Of a DNA stretch of 64,000 nt, positions 34,117 through 42,789 are shown in pieces. Below the pieces are notes generated by a model that did not search any database, was not told where the DNA came from, and worked only from the letters and a program-made list of their open reading frames with translations. Positions within the stretch are counted from its first letter, which is position 1; each line of letters opens with the position of its first letter. Origin of the DNA: JBMYZL01 sp049610385 (lineage in GTDB: Bacteria > Bacteroidota > Bacteroidia > Flavobacteriales_D > Sanyastnellaceae). The position numbers and the translations under genes were made by a program. The stretch covers positions 24,956 to 88,955 of the forward strand of contig JBMYZL010000012.1 in the NCBI GenBank assembly GCA_049610385.1. Direction: 5' to 3'.

Positions 34117-35414
34117 AAATTTATGACAAACTGCTCGCCGGTGAGGCCATACTGAGCGTGGTCGGTCTTGGGTATGTGGGCCTGCCTATCGCCCTCGCCT
34201 TTGCCAAACACATCCGGGTCATAGGCTTCGACATCAACGAGGAAAGGGTGGAAATGATGCGCAACCGCATCGACCCCAGTGAGGAATTGGAGCCGGAAGC
34301 GTTCGACGGATGCAACATCACCTTCACCTCTGATCCCGCAGTCCTCCGCGAAGCACAATTCCACATCGTGGCAGTGCCCACCCCCATCAATCCCTCCAAT
34401 CAACCAGACTTGACCCCACTGTTGGGGGCCAGTCGAACGGTGGCAGCAGCCTTGAAACCCGGTGATTATGTGGTTTATGAATCCACCGTATATCCCGGTT
34501 GCACTGAGGACGACTGTGTTCCGGTATTGGAAGAGCTGAGTGGGTTGGCTTTTTGCAAGGATTTCAAAGTGGGTTACTCCCCCGAGCGCATCAACCCCGG
34601 GGACAAGGTGAACACGGTAGAAACCATTGTCAAGGTGGTTAGCGGTTGCGATGCTGAATCGGCGGATGAAATTGGATTGGTTTATGAGCTGGTGGTCAAA
34701 GCCGGTACCCACCGGGCCTCCAGCATCAAAGTGGCTGAGGCCAGCAAAATCATCGAAAACACCCAACGCGATGTGAACATTGCTTTGATCAATGAGTTGT
34801 CCATCATCTTCAATCGAATCGGCATCAACACTTATGAAGTGTTGGAAGCCGCGAGCACCAAATGGAACTTTTTGAAATTCAGCCCGGGTCTGGTCGGCGG
34901 ACACTGCATCGGCATTGACCCCTACTACCTCACATGGAAATCCAACAAATTGGGGTACCATGCCCGGGTCATCAATTCCGGTCGATATGTCAATGATTCC
35001 ATGGGTTTTTATGTCGGCAAATCGACGGTCAAAGAAATCATGTCCAAGGGCAAGAATCCCTTGGAATCCCGCGTTTTGGTTTTGGGTTTGACGTTCAAGG
35101 AAGATGTTGCCGACATTCGCAACACCAAGGTGACGGATGTGATTCAAGAAATCCGAAGCTTCAATGTCGAAGTGGATGTCGTCGACCCCATGGCAAATCC
35201 TGAAGAAGTGAAAGAAGAATATGAATTGGATCTGATGGACAAGCCCACACCAGGTGCTTACGATGCCGTTGTGGTTGCCGTCAACCATGAGGCTTACCGA
35301 AATTTAGCTGAAAAAGACCTGCGGGCCTTGATGCGTGACGACGATGGCATATTGGTGGATATCAAAGGCATTTTCCGAAACAAGATTGAACGACTCACGT
35401 ACTGGAGCTTGTAA
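34113..35414 (+). CDS. UDP-N-acetylhexosamine 6-dehydrogenase (TviB/WbpO-type)
   Basis: Oxidises UDP-GlcNAc or UDP-GalNAc to the uronate. The 433-residue protein has the NAD motif VGLGYVGLPIALAFAK, the segment FDINEERVEMMRNRIDPSEEL that separates this group from Ugd, the catalytic Cys in GGHCIGIDPYYL and the C-terminal domain GLTFKEDVADIRNTK. It overlaps the acetyltransferase gene in ATGA. Together with the aminotransferase and acetyltransferase it would serve a UDP-GlcNAc(3NAc)A-type route, but no WbpB oxidase is in the window. Confidence 0.93.
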   Translation: MKIYDKLLAGEAILSVVGLGYVGLPIALAFAKHIRVIGFDINEERVEMMRNRIDPSEELEPEAFDGCNITFTSDPAVLREAQFHIVAVPTPINPSNQPDLTPLLGASRTVAAALKPGDYVVYESTVYPGCTEDDCVPVLEELSGLAFCKDFKVGYSPERINPGDKVNTVETIVKVVSGCDAESADEIGLVYELVVKAGTHRASSIKVAEASKIIENTQRDVNIALINELSIIFNRIGINTYEVLEAASTKWNFLKFSPGLVGGHCIGIDPYYLTWKSNKLGYHARVINSGRYVNDSMGFYVGKSTVKEIMSKGKNPLESRVLVLGLTFKEDVADIRNTKVTDVIQEIRSFNVEVDVVDPMANPEEVKEEYELDLMDKPTPGAYDAVVVAVNHEAYRNLAEKDLRALMRDDDGILVDIKGIFRNKIERLTYWSL

Positions 35415-35431
35415 GACAATAAAAGCGCATC

Positions 35432-36511
35432 ATGTCCACATCATTGACCTTCTCCTCTGTCCTTGTTACAGGCGGTGCCGGATTCATCGGTTCGCATGTG
35501 GTTCGGCGCTTTTTAAATGTCCATCCCGAAATGAAGGTGGTCAACCTCGATGTCCTCACTTATGCTGGCAACCTGGAAAACCTCAAGGACATCGAAGGGA
35601 ATCCAAATTACACGTTTGTCCGAGGTGACATTCAAGACGCTTCCCTTTTGGCACGTTTGTTTGACACCCATCGCTTCGATGCCGTTGTCCACTTGGCTGC
35701 AGAAAGCCATGTCGATCGCAGCATCGAAAACCCCATGGCTTTTTTGGAAACCAACATCTTGGGCACCGCCACTTTGTTGAACGCAGCCCAAAAAGCATGG
35801 GCGAATGCGACTGGGACACGACGCTTTTATCATGTCTCAACCGATGAAGTGTATGGCACCTTGGGAACGGAAGGGCTCTTCACCGAGGAGACGGCGTACG
35901 ATCCTCGGAGTCCATACAGTGCCTCGAAAGCCTCAAGCGATCACATCGTTCGCGCTTTCCACCACACCTACAACTTGCCTGTTGTCATCTCCAATTGCTC
36001 CAACAACTATGGAGCAAATCAATTCCCTGAGAAGCTCATTCCTTTGATGATTCGGAACATCCGGGACCAACGCCCCTTGCCAGTTTATGGTGAGGGGATC
36101 AATGTTCGGGATTGGCTCTGGGTGCAAGACCACGCATCCGCCATTGATCGGATTTTGCATGCAGGTGCCGAAGGCCGTACCTACAATGTCGGGGGATTGA
36201 ACGAGTGGCGGAACATCGATTTGGTTCACAAGCTCATCGAATTGGTGGATGCCCGGTTGGGCCGTCCTGAGGGAACTTCAAAAGCATTGATCACTTTTGT
36301 CAAGGACCGCGCTGGACATGACCTGCGTTATGCCATCGATGCCACACGAATCGAGGAAGAACTGAATTGGAAGCCGTCCATTGATTTTGCGGAGGGCTTG
36401 GCCAAAACAGTGGATTGGTATCTTGACAATACGGCGTGGCTCGACTCTGTGACCTCAGGCGCGTACGCGAGCTACTACGAAAAGATGTACGCCCACCGAG
36501 ACGAAGCCTGA
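35432..36511 (+). CDS. rfbB: dTDP-glucose 4,6-dehydratase
   Basis: Makes dTDP-4-keto-6-deoxyglucose, precursor of rhamnose and other deoxysugars. The 359-residue SDR has GGAGFIGSHVVR, AAESHVDRSIENP, STDEVYGTLG and the active-site YSASKASSDH, plus NNYGANQFPEKLIPL. The usual partners rmlA, rmlC and rmlD are not in the window. The stop codon overlaps the start of the next gene (TGATG). Also called rmlB. Confidence 0.96.
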   Translation: MSTSLTFSSVLVTGGAGFIGSHVVRRFLNVHPEMKVVNLDVLTYAGNLENLKDIEGNPNYTFVRGDIQDASLLARLFDTHRFDAVVHLAAESHVDRSIENPMAFLETNILGTATLLNAAQKAWANATGTRRFYHVSTDEVYGTLGTEGLFTEETAYDPRSPYSASKASSDHIVRAFHHTYNLPVVISNCSNNYGANQFPEKLIPLMIRNIRDQRPLPVYGEGINVRDWLWVQDHASAIDRILHAGAEGRTYNVGGLNEWRNIDLVHKLIELVDARLGRPEGTSKALITFVKDRAGHDLRYAIDATRIEEELNWKPSIDFAEGLAKTVDWYLDNTAWLDSVTSGAYASYYEKMYAHRDEA

Positions 36512-37326
36512 TGGCTGGCTGGCTGAAAAATTGGTTCAAGGGAGCGTCTCGTTCTACTGATGACAAGGCTCCTGATTTCAGTGCTGAACCCATCGGAATC
36601 GGAAGCATTCTCCAAACAGATGTGCACTGCCACCTGATTCCAGGTGTAGACGATGGGGTGGAAGATTTGGAAGAGGCCTTGGCCATCATTGGCCGACTTC
36701 AGAAATTGGGTTACTCGGGGTCCGTACTCACCAGCCACATCTATTCCGGCTTGTATCCCAACAATTTGAGCACCTTGCGCCCTGGGTTTGTGCGATTGCA
36801 AGAAGCTGTATCGCAACGCTTTCCAACATATCGATTGCATCTGGCTGCTGAATACTATACGGATACCCACTTCATGGATTGCATCGCATCTGACCAGTTG
36901 CTTTGGTTTCCCTCGCGTGATGCATCAGGCCAAGCAGTGAAATGCGTACTCTTCGAATTTGGCTTTCATGAAGCGCCCATGCAGGCCGAGGAAGTCGTTT
37001 TTCAACTCCAAATGAACGGCTACCAGCCGGTTTTGGCACATGTAGAACGCTACCCGTATTGGCATCAGGACTTCACAGTCATGGAACAATTGCACGAGCG
37101 TGGGGTCTGGCTGACTGTGAATGCCGCTTCGCTGGCTGGTGCATATGGTCCGGAGACTTATACAACGGCGAAAGCTGTTGTGGACCGGGGCTGGTGCCAA
37201 ATCTTGTGCAGCGATGCCCACGGCATGCGACACATCGACGCACTGGCCTCAGTGGATTGCTCACCGACGGTTCAACGCTGGGCAACCGGCCATTCAGCTG
37301 ACCGACAGAAAGACATCTCAATCTGA
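36511..37326 (+). CDS. CpsB/YwqE-like tyrosine phosphatase (PHP family)
   Basis: Manganese-dependent protein-tyrosine phosphatase that in family members dephosphorylates the polysaccharide co-polymerase kinase and so tunes capsule export. The 271-residue protein has the PHP metal motif DVHCHLIPGVDDGVED (about residues 38-53), SHIYSGLYPNN, HLAAEYYTD, VLAHVERYPYW and CSDAHG. An N-terminal amphipathic basic segment (AGWLKNWFKG) may touch the membrane. It closes the sugar cassette and tells that the cluster is for exopolysaccharide or capsule; the kinase itself is not here. Confidence 0.9.
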   Translation: MAGWLKNWFKGASRSTDDKAPDFSAEPIGIGSILQTDVHCHLIPGVDDGVEDLEEALAIIGRLQKLGYSGSVLTSHIYSGLYPNNLSTLRPGFVRLQEAVSQRFPTYRLHLAAEYYTDTHFMDCIASDQLLWFPSRDASGQAVKCVLFEFGFHEAPMQAEEVVFQLQMNGYQPVLAHVERYPYWHQDFTVMEQLHERGVWLTVNAASLAGAYGPETYTTAKAVVDRGWCQILCSDAHGMRHIDALASVDCSPTVQRWATGHSADRQKDISI

Positions 37327-37331
37327 CGGGA

Positions 37332-37655
37332 TCATCCCACCGGAGCCAACCGCACCTTGAGGCCGTCAATGGCCGGGGCCAGATGAATTTGGCACCCCAA
37401 TCGAGAATTCTCTTCCACAAAAAAAGCTTCGTCCAGCATGTCCTCCTCATCTTCCGATTTATCCGGCAGGGGATGAGGGCTTTCCACATACATGTGACAA
37501 CTCGCGCACATCGCCATCCCTCCACATGTGCCCTCCACCGGAAGCTCAGCACTCTTGCAAAGTTCCATCATGTTCATCCCCATGTCCGTGGGCGCATCCA
37601 ATTCGTGGGCCTCACCTTCGCGATCCACGACTGTGACTTTGATCATGTCCTCCAT
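37332..37655 (-). CDS. [2Fe-2S] ferredoxin
   Basis: Electron carrier of adrenodoxin type, 107 residues. Cluster ligands are visible as CGGMAMCASC (C-x5-C-x2-C) and the distal Cys in RLGCQIHL. It is encoded directly after the ferredoxin-NADP reductase on the same strand (ATG 37655 is 1 base past that stop), so the two probably form a redox pair. ATG 37646 is an alternative start. Confidence 0.93.
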   Translation of the reverse strand: MEDMIKVTVVDREGEAHELDAPTDMGMNMMELCKSAELPVEGTCGGMAMCASCHMYVESPHPLPDKSEDEEDMLDEAFFVEENSRLGCQIHLAPAIDGLKVRLAPVG

Positions 37656-37656
37656 C

Positions 37657-38664
37657 TCAGAAACCATTGACACCATTGACGGTGGTGTATTTCAACACCA
37701 GATTTTTTTCGGGATAAATGCGCTTAAACGCACTTTGAACCATCAACGTGCCTTCATGAAATCCACACAGAATGAGCTTCAATTTTCCTGGATATGTATT
37801 GATATCGCCGATGGCATATATGCCTGGCACATTTGTGCTGTAATCAAAAGTATCCACTTCGATGGCATTCTTGGTGATGTTCAAGTTCCAATCGGCGATA
37901 GGTCCAAGTTTGGGGCTGAGGCCAAACAATGGCACCCAATGATCGGCATCCAATCGATGTACCCCATCCGTCTTGTGCTTGAATGACAGGCCTTCCAAGT
38001 GCTCGCCGCCATGGACTTCCACCACCTCCGAATCCGTGAGCAGCCGTACTTTTCCCGCCGCAGCGAGATCCATGACTTTTTGAACACTGTCCAAATGGCC
38101 TCGAAATTCCTTCCGCCGGTGAATCAAAGTCACCTCTGAAGCCACTCCATCGGCCAAAAAAATGGTCCAGTCCAATGCCGAATCTCCCCCACCGCTAATC
38201 ACCACACGTTTGTCCTTGTAAAAATTGGGTTCCTTGATGATGTATTCCACCCCGCGATCTTCAAAGTTGGCGAGACCCGGAACAGGCGGCTTTCGTGGTT
38301 CAAAACACCCCAGGCCTCCTGCGATGGCGATGATCGGCGCACGATGCTTTGTGCCACGATTGGTCGTCACAATGAACTGATCTTCCTCGTCTTTGTCGAT
38401 GGACTCAGCACGTTCTCCCAAGGTAAAACCCGGTTTGAATGGTGCAGCTTGTTCCATCAGGTGATCCACCAAATCCCCAGCCAAAACACTTGGAAATGCA
38501 GGGATGTCGTAGATGGGTTTCTTCGGGTAAATTTCCGTCAATTGACCGCCTGCTTGAGGCAAGGCATCAATGAGGTGGCATCGGAGCTTCAACAGCCCCG
38601 CTTCGAAAACGGTGAAGAGTCCGACCGGGCCTGCGCCGATGATGAGAATGTCCGTTTGAATCAT
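37657..38664 (-). CDS. Thioredoxin-reductase-type ferredoxin--NADP reductase
   Basis: FAD/NADP oxidoreductase of 335 residues. FAD motif IIGAGPVGLFTVFEAG at the N-terminus, NADP motif SGGGDSALDW (about residue 155) and GIYAIGDINTYPGKLKLI near the C-terminus. The CxxC of thioredoxin reductase is missing, which marks the TrxR-like FNR group. It precedes the [2Fe-2S] ferredoxin gene, its likely partner. A -7-like box (38672-38679) lies 7 bases before the ATG. Confidence 0.93.
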   Translation of the reverse strand: MIQTDILIIGAGPVGLFTVFEAGLLKLRCHLIDALPQAGGQLTEIYPKKPIYDIPAFPSVLAGDLVDHLMEQAAPFKPGFTLGERAESIDKDEEDQFIVTTNRGTKHRAPIIAIAGGLGCFEPRKPPVPGLANFEDRGVEYIIKEPNFYKDKRVVISGGGDSALDWTIFLADGVASEVTLIHRRKEFRGHLDSVQKVMDLAAAGKVRLLTDSEVVEVHGGEHLEGLSFKHKTDGVHRLDADHWVPLFGLSPKLGPIADWNLNITKNAIEVDTFDYSTNVPGIYAIGDINTYPGKLKLILCGFHEGTLMVQSAFKRIYPEKNLVLKYTTVNGVNGF

Positions 38665-38671
38665 TTGACCG

Positions 38672-38679
38672 CGAAATTA
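38672..38679 (-). promoter_or_regulatory. -7 box before the FNR-ferredoxin operon
   Basis: Minus strand TAATTTCG, one base off TAnnTTTG, ending 7 bases before the ATG at 38664. Confidence 0.35.
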
Positions 38680-38758
38680 CGAAGGCAACCGGTTTGAAGC
38701 AGGATTGTTCATCCGCCGCCACAAACTCTTTCGCATTTCAATGCACCTAAGGGATGGG

Positions 38759-39004
38759 TCAAGCCAAATTCACCGCTTCAATGCCCACAATCTCCGGCGC
38801 CGCTGCCTTCACAGCTTGCTCCACACCACCTTTCATGGTCATGTGAATCATGGAACAATCTGCACAAGCGCCGTGCAGCTCGACCAGCACCCGCTTGTCC
38901 GGGGTGATGTTCACCAATCGAATGTCCCCGCCATCTGCCTCCAGATAAGGCCGCAAATCAGCGAGGGCGCGTTCAACACGTTCATGGAGAGAAAGGGAAC
39001 TCAT
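38759..39004 (-). CDS. NifU C-terminal-domain protein (Fe-S cluster scaffold)
   Basis: An 81-residue Nfu-type domain with the cluster-binding C-x2-C in GACADCSMIHMTM and the LRPYLEADGGDIRLV segment. It carries or delivers Fe-S clusters. Start overlaps the stop of mrp in ATGA, so the two are co-expressed, and Mrp is likewise an Fe-S carrier family. Confidence 0.94.
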   Translation of the reverse strand: MSSLSLHERVERALADLRPYLEADGGDIRLVNITPDKRVLVELHGACADCSMIHMTMKGGVEQAVKAAAPEIVGIEAVNLA

Positions 39005-40098
39005 TTGGATGCGGCAAAGGCTGGTTCTACAGGTTGATTTTGAATGGACTCTACGAATTTAGCAATCACGGCCCGAATGGCCGCGGCCGCAGGACTGTCT
39101 CCTTGCAAAACGGCTGGCCGTCCTGCATCTCCCGCTTCCCGGATGGATTGAATCAACGGCAACTCACCCAAGAAAGGAACATCGAGGGCATCTGCAAGGC
39201 GTTTGGCCCCATCTTGGCCAAAGAGATGATACCGTTTTTCCGGGGCATCTTCCGGAACGAAAAAGGCCATGTTTTCGATGATGCCCAACACCGGTACCTT
39301 CAGGCTTTCCAGCCGAAACATACCCACCCCTTTGCGGGCATCGGCCAAAGCCACCTCTTGCGGTGTGCTCACCACAACAGCCCCAGTGAGTGGGACCTGC
39401 TGAATCAACGACAGGTGAATGTCCCCGGTCCCCGGTGGCAAATCCACAATCATGTAGTCCAAAGCCCCCCAATCCGCATCCGTGAACAGCTGGGTCAGCG
39501 CTCGGCTCGCCATCGGCCCACGCCACACAATGGCCTGGTCCGGATCCGCGAAAAAGCCGATGGACAATACCTTCACTCCGTATTGCTCGATAGGTCGAAT
39601 CAGGGTGCGTTCCCCCACCTCAACAGGCTCAGGTTTTTCTTCAGCCACATCGAACATCGTCGGCACACTGGGTCCATGGATATCCGCATCACACAATCCC
39701 ACTTTGTATCCAAGTTGAGACAAGCCCACCGCCAAGTTTGAAGCCACAGTGCTTTTGCCCACGCCACCCTTGCCACTTGCGACAGCAATGACGTGCTTGA
39801 CGCCAGGCAAGACCTTCCGGGTTTCAGGCGTCCGTTCTTCGGTTTTGAGAACGTCAATCCGAACTGTGGCCTCAAGGCCTTTGCCAAATGTCCGCTCCAG
39901 GGCAAATTCCACGGCCTCCTGCATCCGGGCTTTCGCATGCATGGCGGGATTCGATGATTTCACCACAACCGATAAGGCCCCACCTTCAATGGACAATTCA
40001 CTCACCAAATTCAAGGTCACAATGTCCTTGCCCAATTCGGGCTCCATGACATGCTGCAATGCCAACAGTGCGTTTTCGCGATTCAATTCTTGCGCCAT
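39001..40098 (-). CDS. Mrp/ApbC/NBP35-family ATPase
   Basis: Predicted Fe-S cluster carrier ATPase, 365 residues. N-terminal MIP18-type (DUF59) domain (about 1-85), then a deviant P-loop GKGGVGKST (about 105-113), DADIHGPSVPTMF and DYMIVDLPPGTGDIHLS. The region that carries CxxC in many Mrp proteins reads VPEDAPEKRYHLFG, without Cys, a form frequent in Bacteroidota. It is third of four genes trmB - ATL - mrp - nifU. Confidence 0.94.
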   Translation of the reverse strand: MAQELNRENALLALQHVMEPELGKDIVTLNLVSELSIEGGALSVVVKSSNPAMHAKARMQEAVEFALERTFGKGLEATVRIDVLKTEERTPETRKVLPGVKHVIAVASGKGGVGKSTVASNLAVGLSQLGYKVGLCDADIHGPSVPTMFDVAEEKPEPVEVGERTLIRPIEQYGVKVLSIGFFADPDQAIVWRGPMASRALTQLFTDADWGALDYMIVDLPPGTGDIHLSLIQQVPLTGAVVVSTPQEVALADARKGVGMFRLESLKVPVLGIIENMAFFVPEDAPEKRYHLFGQDGAKRLADALDVPFLGELPLIQSIREAGDAGRPAVLQGDSPAAAAIRAVIAKFVESIQNQPVEPAFAASK

Positions 40099-40104
40099 GA
40101 TTCC

Positions 40105-40440
40105 TCAGGATTCGCTGCAAAGTTCGACAACCGGATCCCAAAACACCTCGGCGAAGTCCACAACCTGCTGATCCGCCACCTTGACCCCCTCAGCCCTGAG
40201 CTGCTCCGCCATGGGGAAATCAGATGGAAAATGAATGGCACCACTCAATTGCCCATGTCGATTGACCACACGGTGGGCCGGAACCGGAGGCACAACACCG
40301 AATGACTGGTTCAATACCCAGCCCACCCTTCGGGCCCCTTTTGGCAGTCCCAAAGCCTTGGCAATGGCACCATAAGTCGATACGTGCCCCGAGGGGATCT
40401 CTCTCACAACAGCATAGACATCACGAGAAAAATCATCCAT
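40105..40440 (-). CDS. Alkyltransferase-like protein (MGMT fold, no active Cys)
   Basis: A 111-residue protein with the helix-turn-helix of O6-alkylguanine-DNA alkyltransferase: YAVVREIPSGHVSTYGAIA, and RRVGWVLNQ with the Arg finger. The reactive site is PAHRVVNRHG, so Ala replaces Cys of PCHR. Family knowledge: such ATL proteins bind O6-alkylguanine and hand the lesion to nucleotide excision repair rather than repairing it. ATG 40440 overlaps the trmB stop (TGATG). It lies 6 bases before mrp. Confidence 0.92.
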   Translation of the reverse strand: MDDFSRDVYAVVREIPSGHVSTYGAIAKALGLPKGARRVGWVLNQSFGVVPPVPAHRVVNRHGQLSGAIHFPSDFPMAEQLRAEGVKVADQQVVDFAEVFWDPVVELCSES

Positions 40441-41129
40441 CAAACGACAATTTGGAGATAGTGAATTTTCCGCCCCTCCTCAAGCCACATTTGCTCATAA
40501 AATGTCCGAATCTCCAACAAATCCCTGAGCGATTGTGGCACCCTGTAAATCAGCTCACCATATACATCATCGCTGGCGTACCGGATGTCGTAACCGGCAT
40601 TCTCATAGCCGATTTTAGTCCATTCGTAAAGGAGTGGACTGTCGCTCTTGACATGCACTTTTCCGCCTGGCTTCAAGAACTTTTTGTACCGCTGTTCCAC
40701 GAAGATTTCGCTGGTGATTCGCTTGGTTCCCTTCTCGTCCTTGGGTTGTGGATCGCTGAATGTTAACCATATCTCATCCACCTCATTGGCGCTGAAAAAC
40801 CGATCAATGAATTCAATTCGGGTGCGCAGAAAAGCGGCATTGGTGATGCCTTCTTCATTGCTTGTTTTGGCCCCCCGCCAAAACCGATGCCCCTTGATGT
40901 CCACACCAATGAAATTTCGATTCGGATCACGTCGGGCTTGGCCAATGGTATATTCCCCTTTCCCGCAGCCCAATTCCAAAACAATGGGCTGGTCATTTTC
41001 AAATACCGAAGAGGCCCAAAGCCCTTTCAACGGGCTGTCTTTCCCCTTAATCGCCTCTTCCAAAGGGGGGTCGAAAACCCGATCGAATGTGGTCAATTCT
41101 TGCCACTTTGCCAATTTGCCCTTGCCCAT
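40440..41129 (-). CDS. trmB: tRNA (guanine-N7-)-methyltransferase
   Basis: Methylates G46 of tRNA using S-adenosylmethionine. The 229-residue protein has the SAM motif VLELGCGKGEYTIGQA (about residues 50-65), NFIGVDIKGHRFW and the IWLTFSDPQPKDEKGTKRIT substrate motif of the family. ATG 41129 matches family length; the open frame extends upstream into a divergent promoter region. It is first in the operon with ATL, mrp and nifU, with a perfect -7 box at 41137-41144. Confidence 0.94.
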   Translation of the reverse strand: MGKGKLAKWQELTTFDRVFDPPLEEAIKGKDSPLKGLWASSVFENDQPIVLELGCGKGEYTIGQARRDPNRNFIGVDIKGHRFWRGAKTSNEEGITNAAFLRTRIEFIDRFFSANEVDEIWLTFSDPQPKDEKGTKRITSEIFVEQRYKKFLKPGGKVHVKSDSPLLYEWTKIGYENAGYDIRYASDDVYGELIYRVPQSLRDLLEIRTFYEQMWLEEGRKIHYLQIVV

Positions 41130-41136
41130 GCACCGA

Positions 41137-41144
41137 CAAAAATA
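41137..41144 (-). promoter_or_regulatory. -7 box before the trmB operon
   Basis: Minus strand TATTTTTG, perfect TAnnTTTG, ending 7 bases before the ATG at 41129, in the 45-base gap to the divergent glycosyltransferase gene. No -33 TTTG seen. Confidence 0.45.
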
Positions 41145-41174
41145 CAGAACTTCGGACCCCTGAACACGAAGTCC

Positions 41175-42290
41175 ATGATGAAGAGCCAACGCGTGTTGTT
41201 TGCGGTGCTGGATTGGGGGTTGGGGCACGCCACCCGAACCACCCCCTTGATTCGTGCGGCCCTGCAATCCGGCCATGAGGTTCACGTGGCTTCACGGGGA
41301 ACGGCACTGTGCTGGCTCCAAAGCCAATGGACGTCGGAAGTGACTTTCCACACCAAACCTGGACGCACCATCCAATACAGCGAACGATTCAATTTTTGGC
41401 GAATCGCCAGTCAAATGCCAGCCTTCTTGCAGTCCATTGAAGAGGAAAAAAGATGGACTGAAGAAGCCTTCCGCCGCTTCGAATTCACGCATCTCTTCTC
41501 GGACAATTGCTATGGCGTTGTCCTCTCTGACGTCCCGTCCATTTTGATGACCCATCAACTCCATCTGCCGGTTCCACGTCCACTACAAGGCCTCGCGCGT
41601 GAACAAGTTCGCAAATGGTGCGAACCCTTTGATCAGATTTGGGTTCCAGACATCCCCACCACACCCAACTGGACTGGGGATTTGGGGCATCCCGCCCTAG
41701 ACTCAAGCAAAACCCATTGTGTGGGGTTGCTGAGTCACTTGTTCGAGGTCCCGATGGCGACATCGGAATCGGACCGCAGTGAGCGTGCGGTTCCCGCAAC
41801 TGACCGGAAATATCGCATCGTGGGCATGGTCAGTGGCCCAGAGCCCCATAGATCAATCATGGAGTCCAAACTGCGGGACTGGTTGCAAACTTGGCCTGGT
41901 GAGCATGTGATCTTCTCAGGCAATCCATCCGGAACTGAAGAGCAACATGGACATGTTGAGATATGCAATCATGCTGATTCGCGAACGATTTCTGAAGCCT
42001 GGCAGCAAGCGGACCTTTTGGTTTGCCGCGGAGGATATTCCACAGTGATGGATTTGGTTTGCATGGGCAAACCCGCCATCCTCATTCCCACACCAGGGCA
42101 AGCTGAGCAAAAAAGACTGTCCGAGCATTTGGCCCGTCATTCTTGTTTCCGTGTTGTTCTGCAAGACAACTTCCGTGCTGAAACCTTACCAAAGCCTGGT
42201 GCAGAGCTCAACTGGCCCTTGCCCCCCTCCCCTGCCGAATACGCCACCGCCAAGAACCGCTTGTTGAATTGGTTGCAAAATGACCGTTGA
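41175..42290 (+). CDS. MurG-like glycosyltransferase family protein
   Basis: A 371-residue GT-B fold protein of GT28 type: N-terminal LDWGLGHATRTTPLIRAAL, and in the C-terminal half the sugar-nucleotide segment ADLLVCRGGYSTVMDLVCMGKPAILIPTPGQ with AEQ. The donor and acceptor are unknown; it is not MurG itself by length and neighbours. It starts a plus-strand operon and ends in TGATG overlap with tadA. ATG 41175 is the family start. Confidence 0.85.
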   Translation: MMKSQRVLFAVLDWGLGHATRTTPLIRAALQSGHEVHVASRGTALCWLQSQWTSEVTFHTKPGRTIQYSERFNFWRIASQMPAFLQSIEEEKRWTEEAFRRFEFTHLFSDNCYGVVLSDVPSILMTHQLHLPVPRPLQGLAREQVRKWCEPFDQIWVPDIPTTPNWTGDLGHPALDSSKTHCVGLLSHLFEVPMATSESDRSERAVPATDRKYRIVGMVSGPEPHRSIMESKLRDWLQTWPGEHVIFSGNPSGTEEQHGHVEICNHADSRTISEAWQQADLLVCRGGYSTVMDLVCMGKPAILIPTPGQAEQKRLSEHLARHSCFRVVLQDNFRAETLPKPGAELNWPLPPSPAEYATAKNRLLNWLQNDR

Positions 42291-42763
42291 TGTATTCTTG
42301 CAGCATGGAAGACGATGAACGCTTCATGAAATTGGCATTGGCTGAAGCTGAGGCTGCATTCGCATCTGATGAAGTCCCTGTGGGCGCAGTGATTGTAGCG
42401 AGGGGTCAAGTCATCGCGAGGGGACACAACTTGTGCGAACGGCTGAACGATTTCACCGCCCATGCCGAAATGCAGGCCTTCACAGCAGCCAGTGAATTTT
42501 TGGGGGGCAAGCACCTCGACAAATGCACATTGTATGTGACGATGGAACCTTGCCCGATGTGTGCTGGTGCGGCTTTTTGGACCCGCATCGGTCGGATTGT
42601 TTATGGAGCTAGCGATGCCAAACGCGGATACAACCGGTGGGGACGTGCAACAGACAAGCGCATTTTGCACCCTCAAACGGTGGTGCAAGGTGGGGTTTTG
42701 GAGAAGGAATGTGGGGATTTGGTTCGCCAATTCTTCCAATCCAAGCGCCGAAAGCTTTCCTGA
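42290..42763 (+). CDS. tadA: tRNA(adenine34) deaminase
   Basis: Converts A34 to inosine in tRNA-Arg(ACG). The 157-residue zinc deaminase has HAEMQA (catalytic Glu, zinc His) and PCPMCAGA (zinc Cys pair), and GASDAKRGYNRWG. ATG 42290 overlaps the preceding stop; ATG 42305 would also fit. Followed by mgtE after 26 bases. Confidence 0.94.
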   Translation: MYSCSMEDDERFMKLALAEAEAAFASDEVPVGAVIVARGQVIARGHNLCERLNDFTAHAEMQAFTAASEFLGGKHLDKCTLYVTMEPCPMCAGAAFWTRIGRIVYGASDAKRGYNRWGRATDKRILHPQTVVQGGVLEKECGDLVRQFFQSKRRKLS

Positions 42764-42789
42764 AATCGCCTGCGTACATTTGCAACTGG

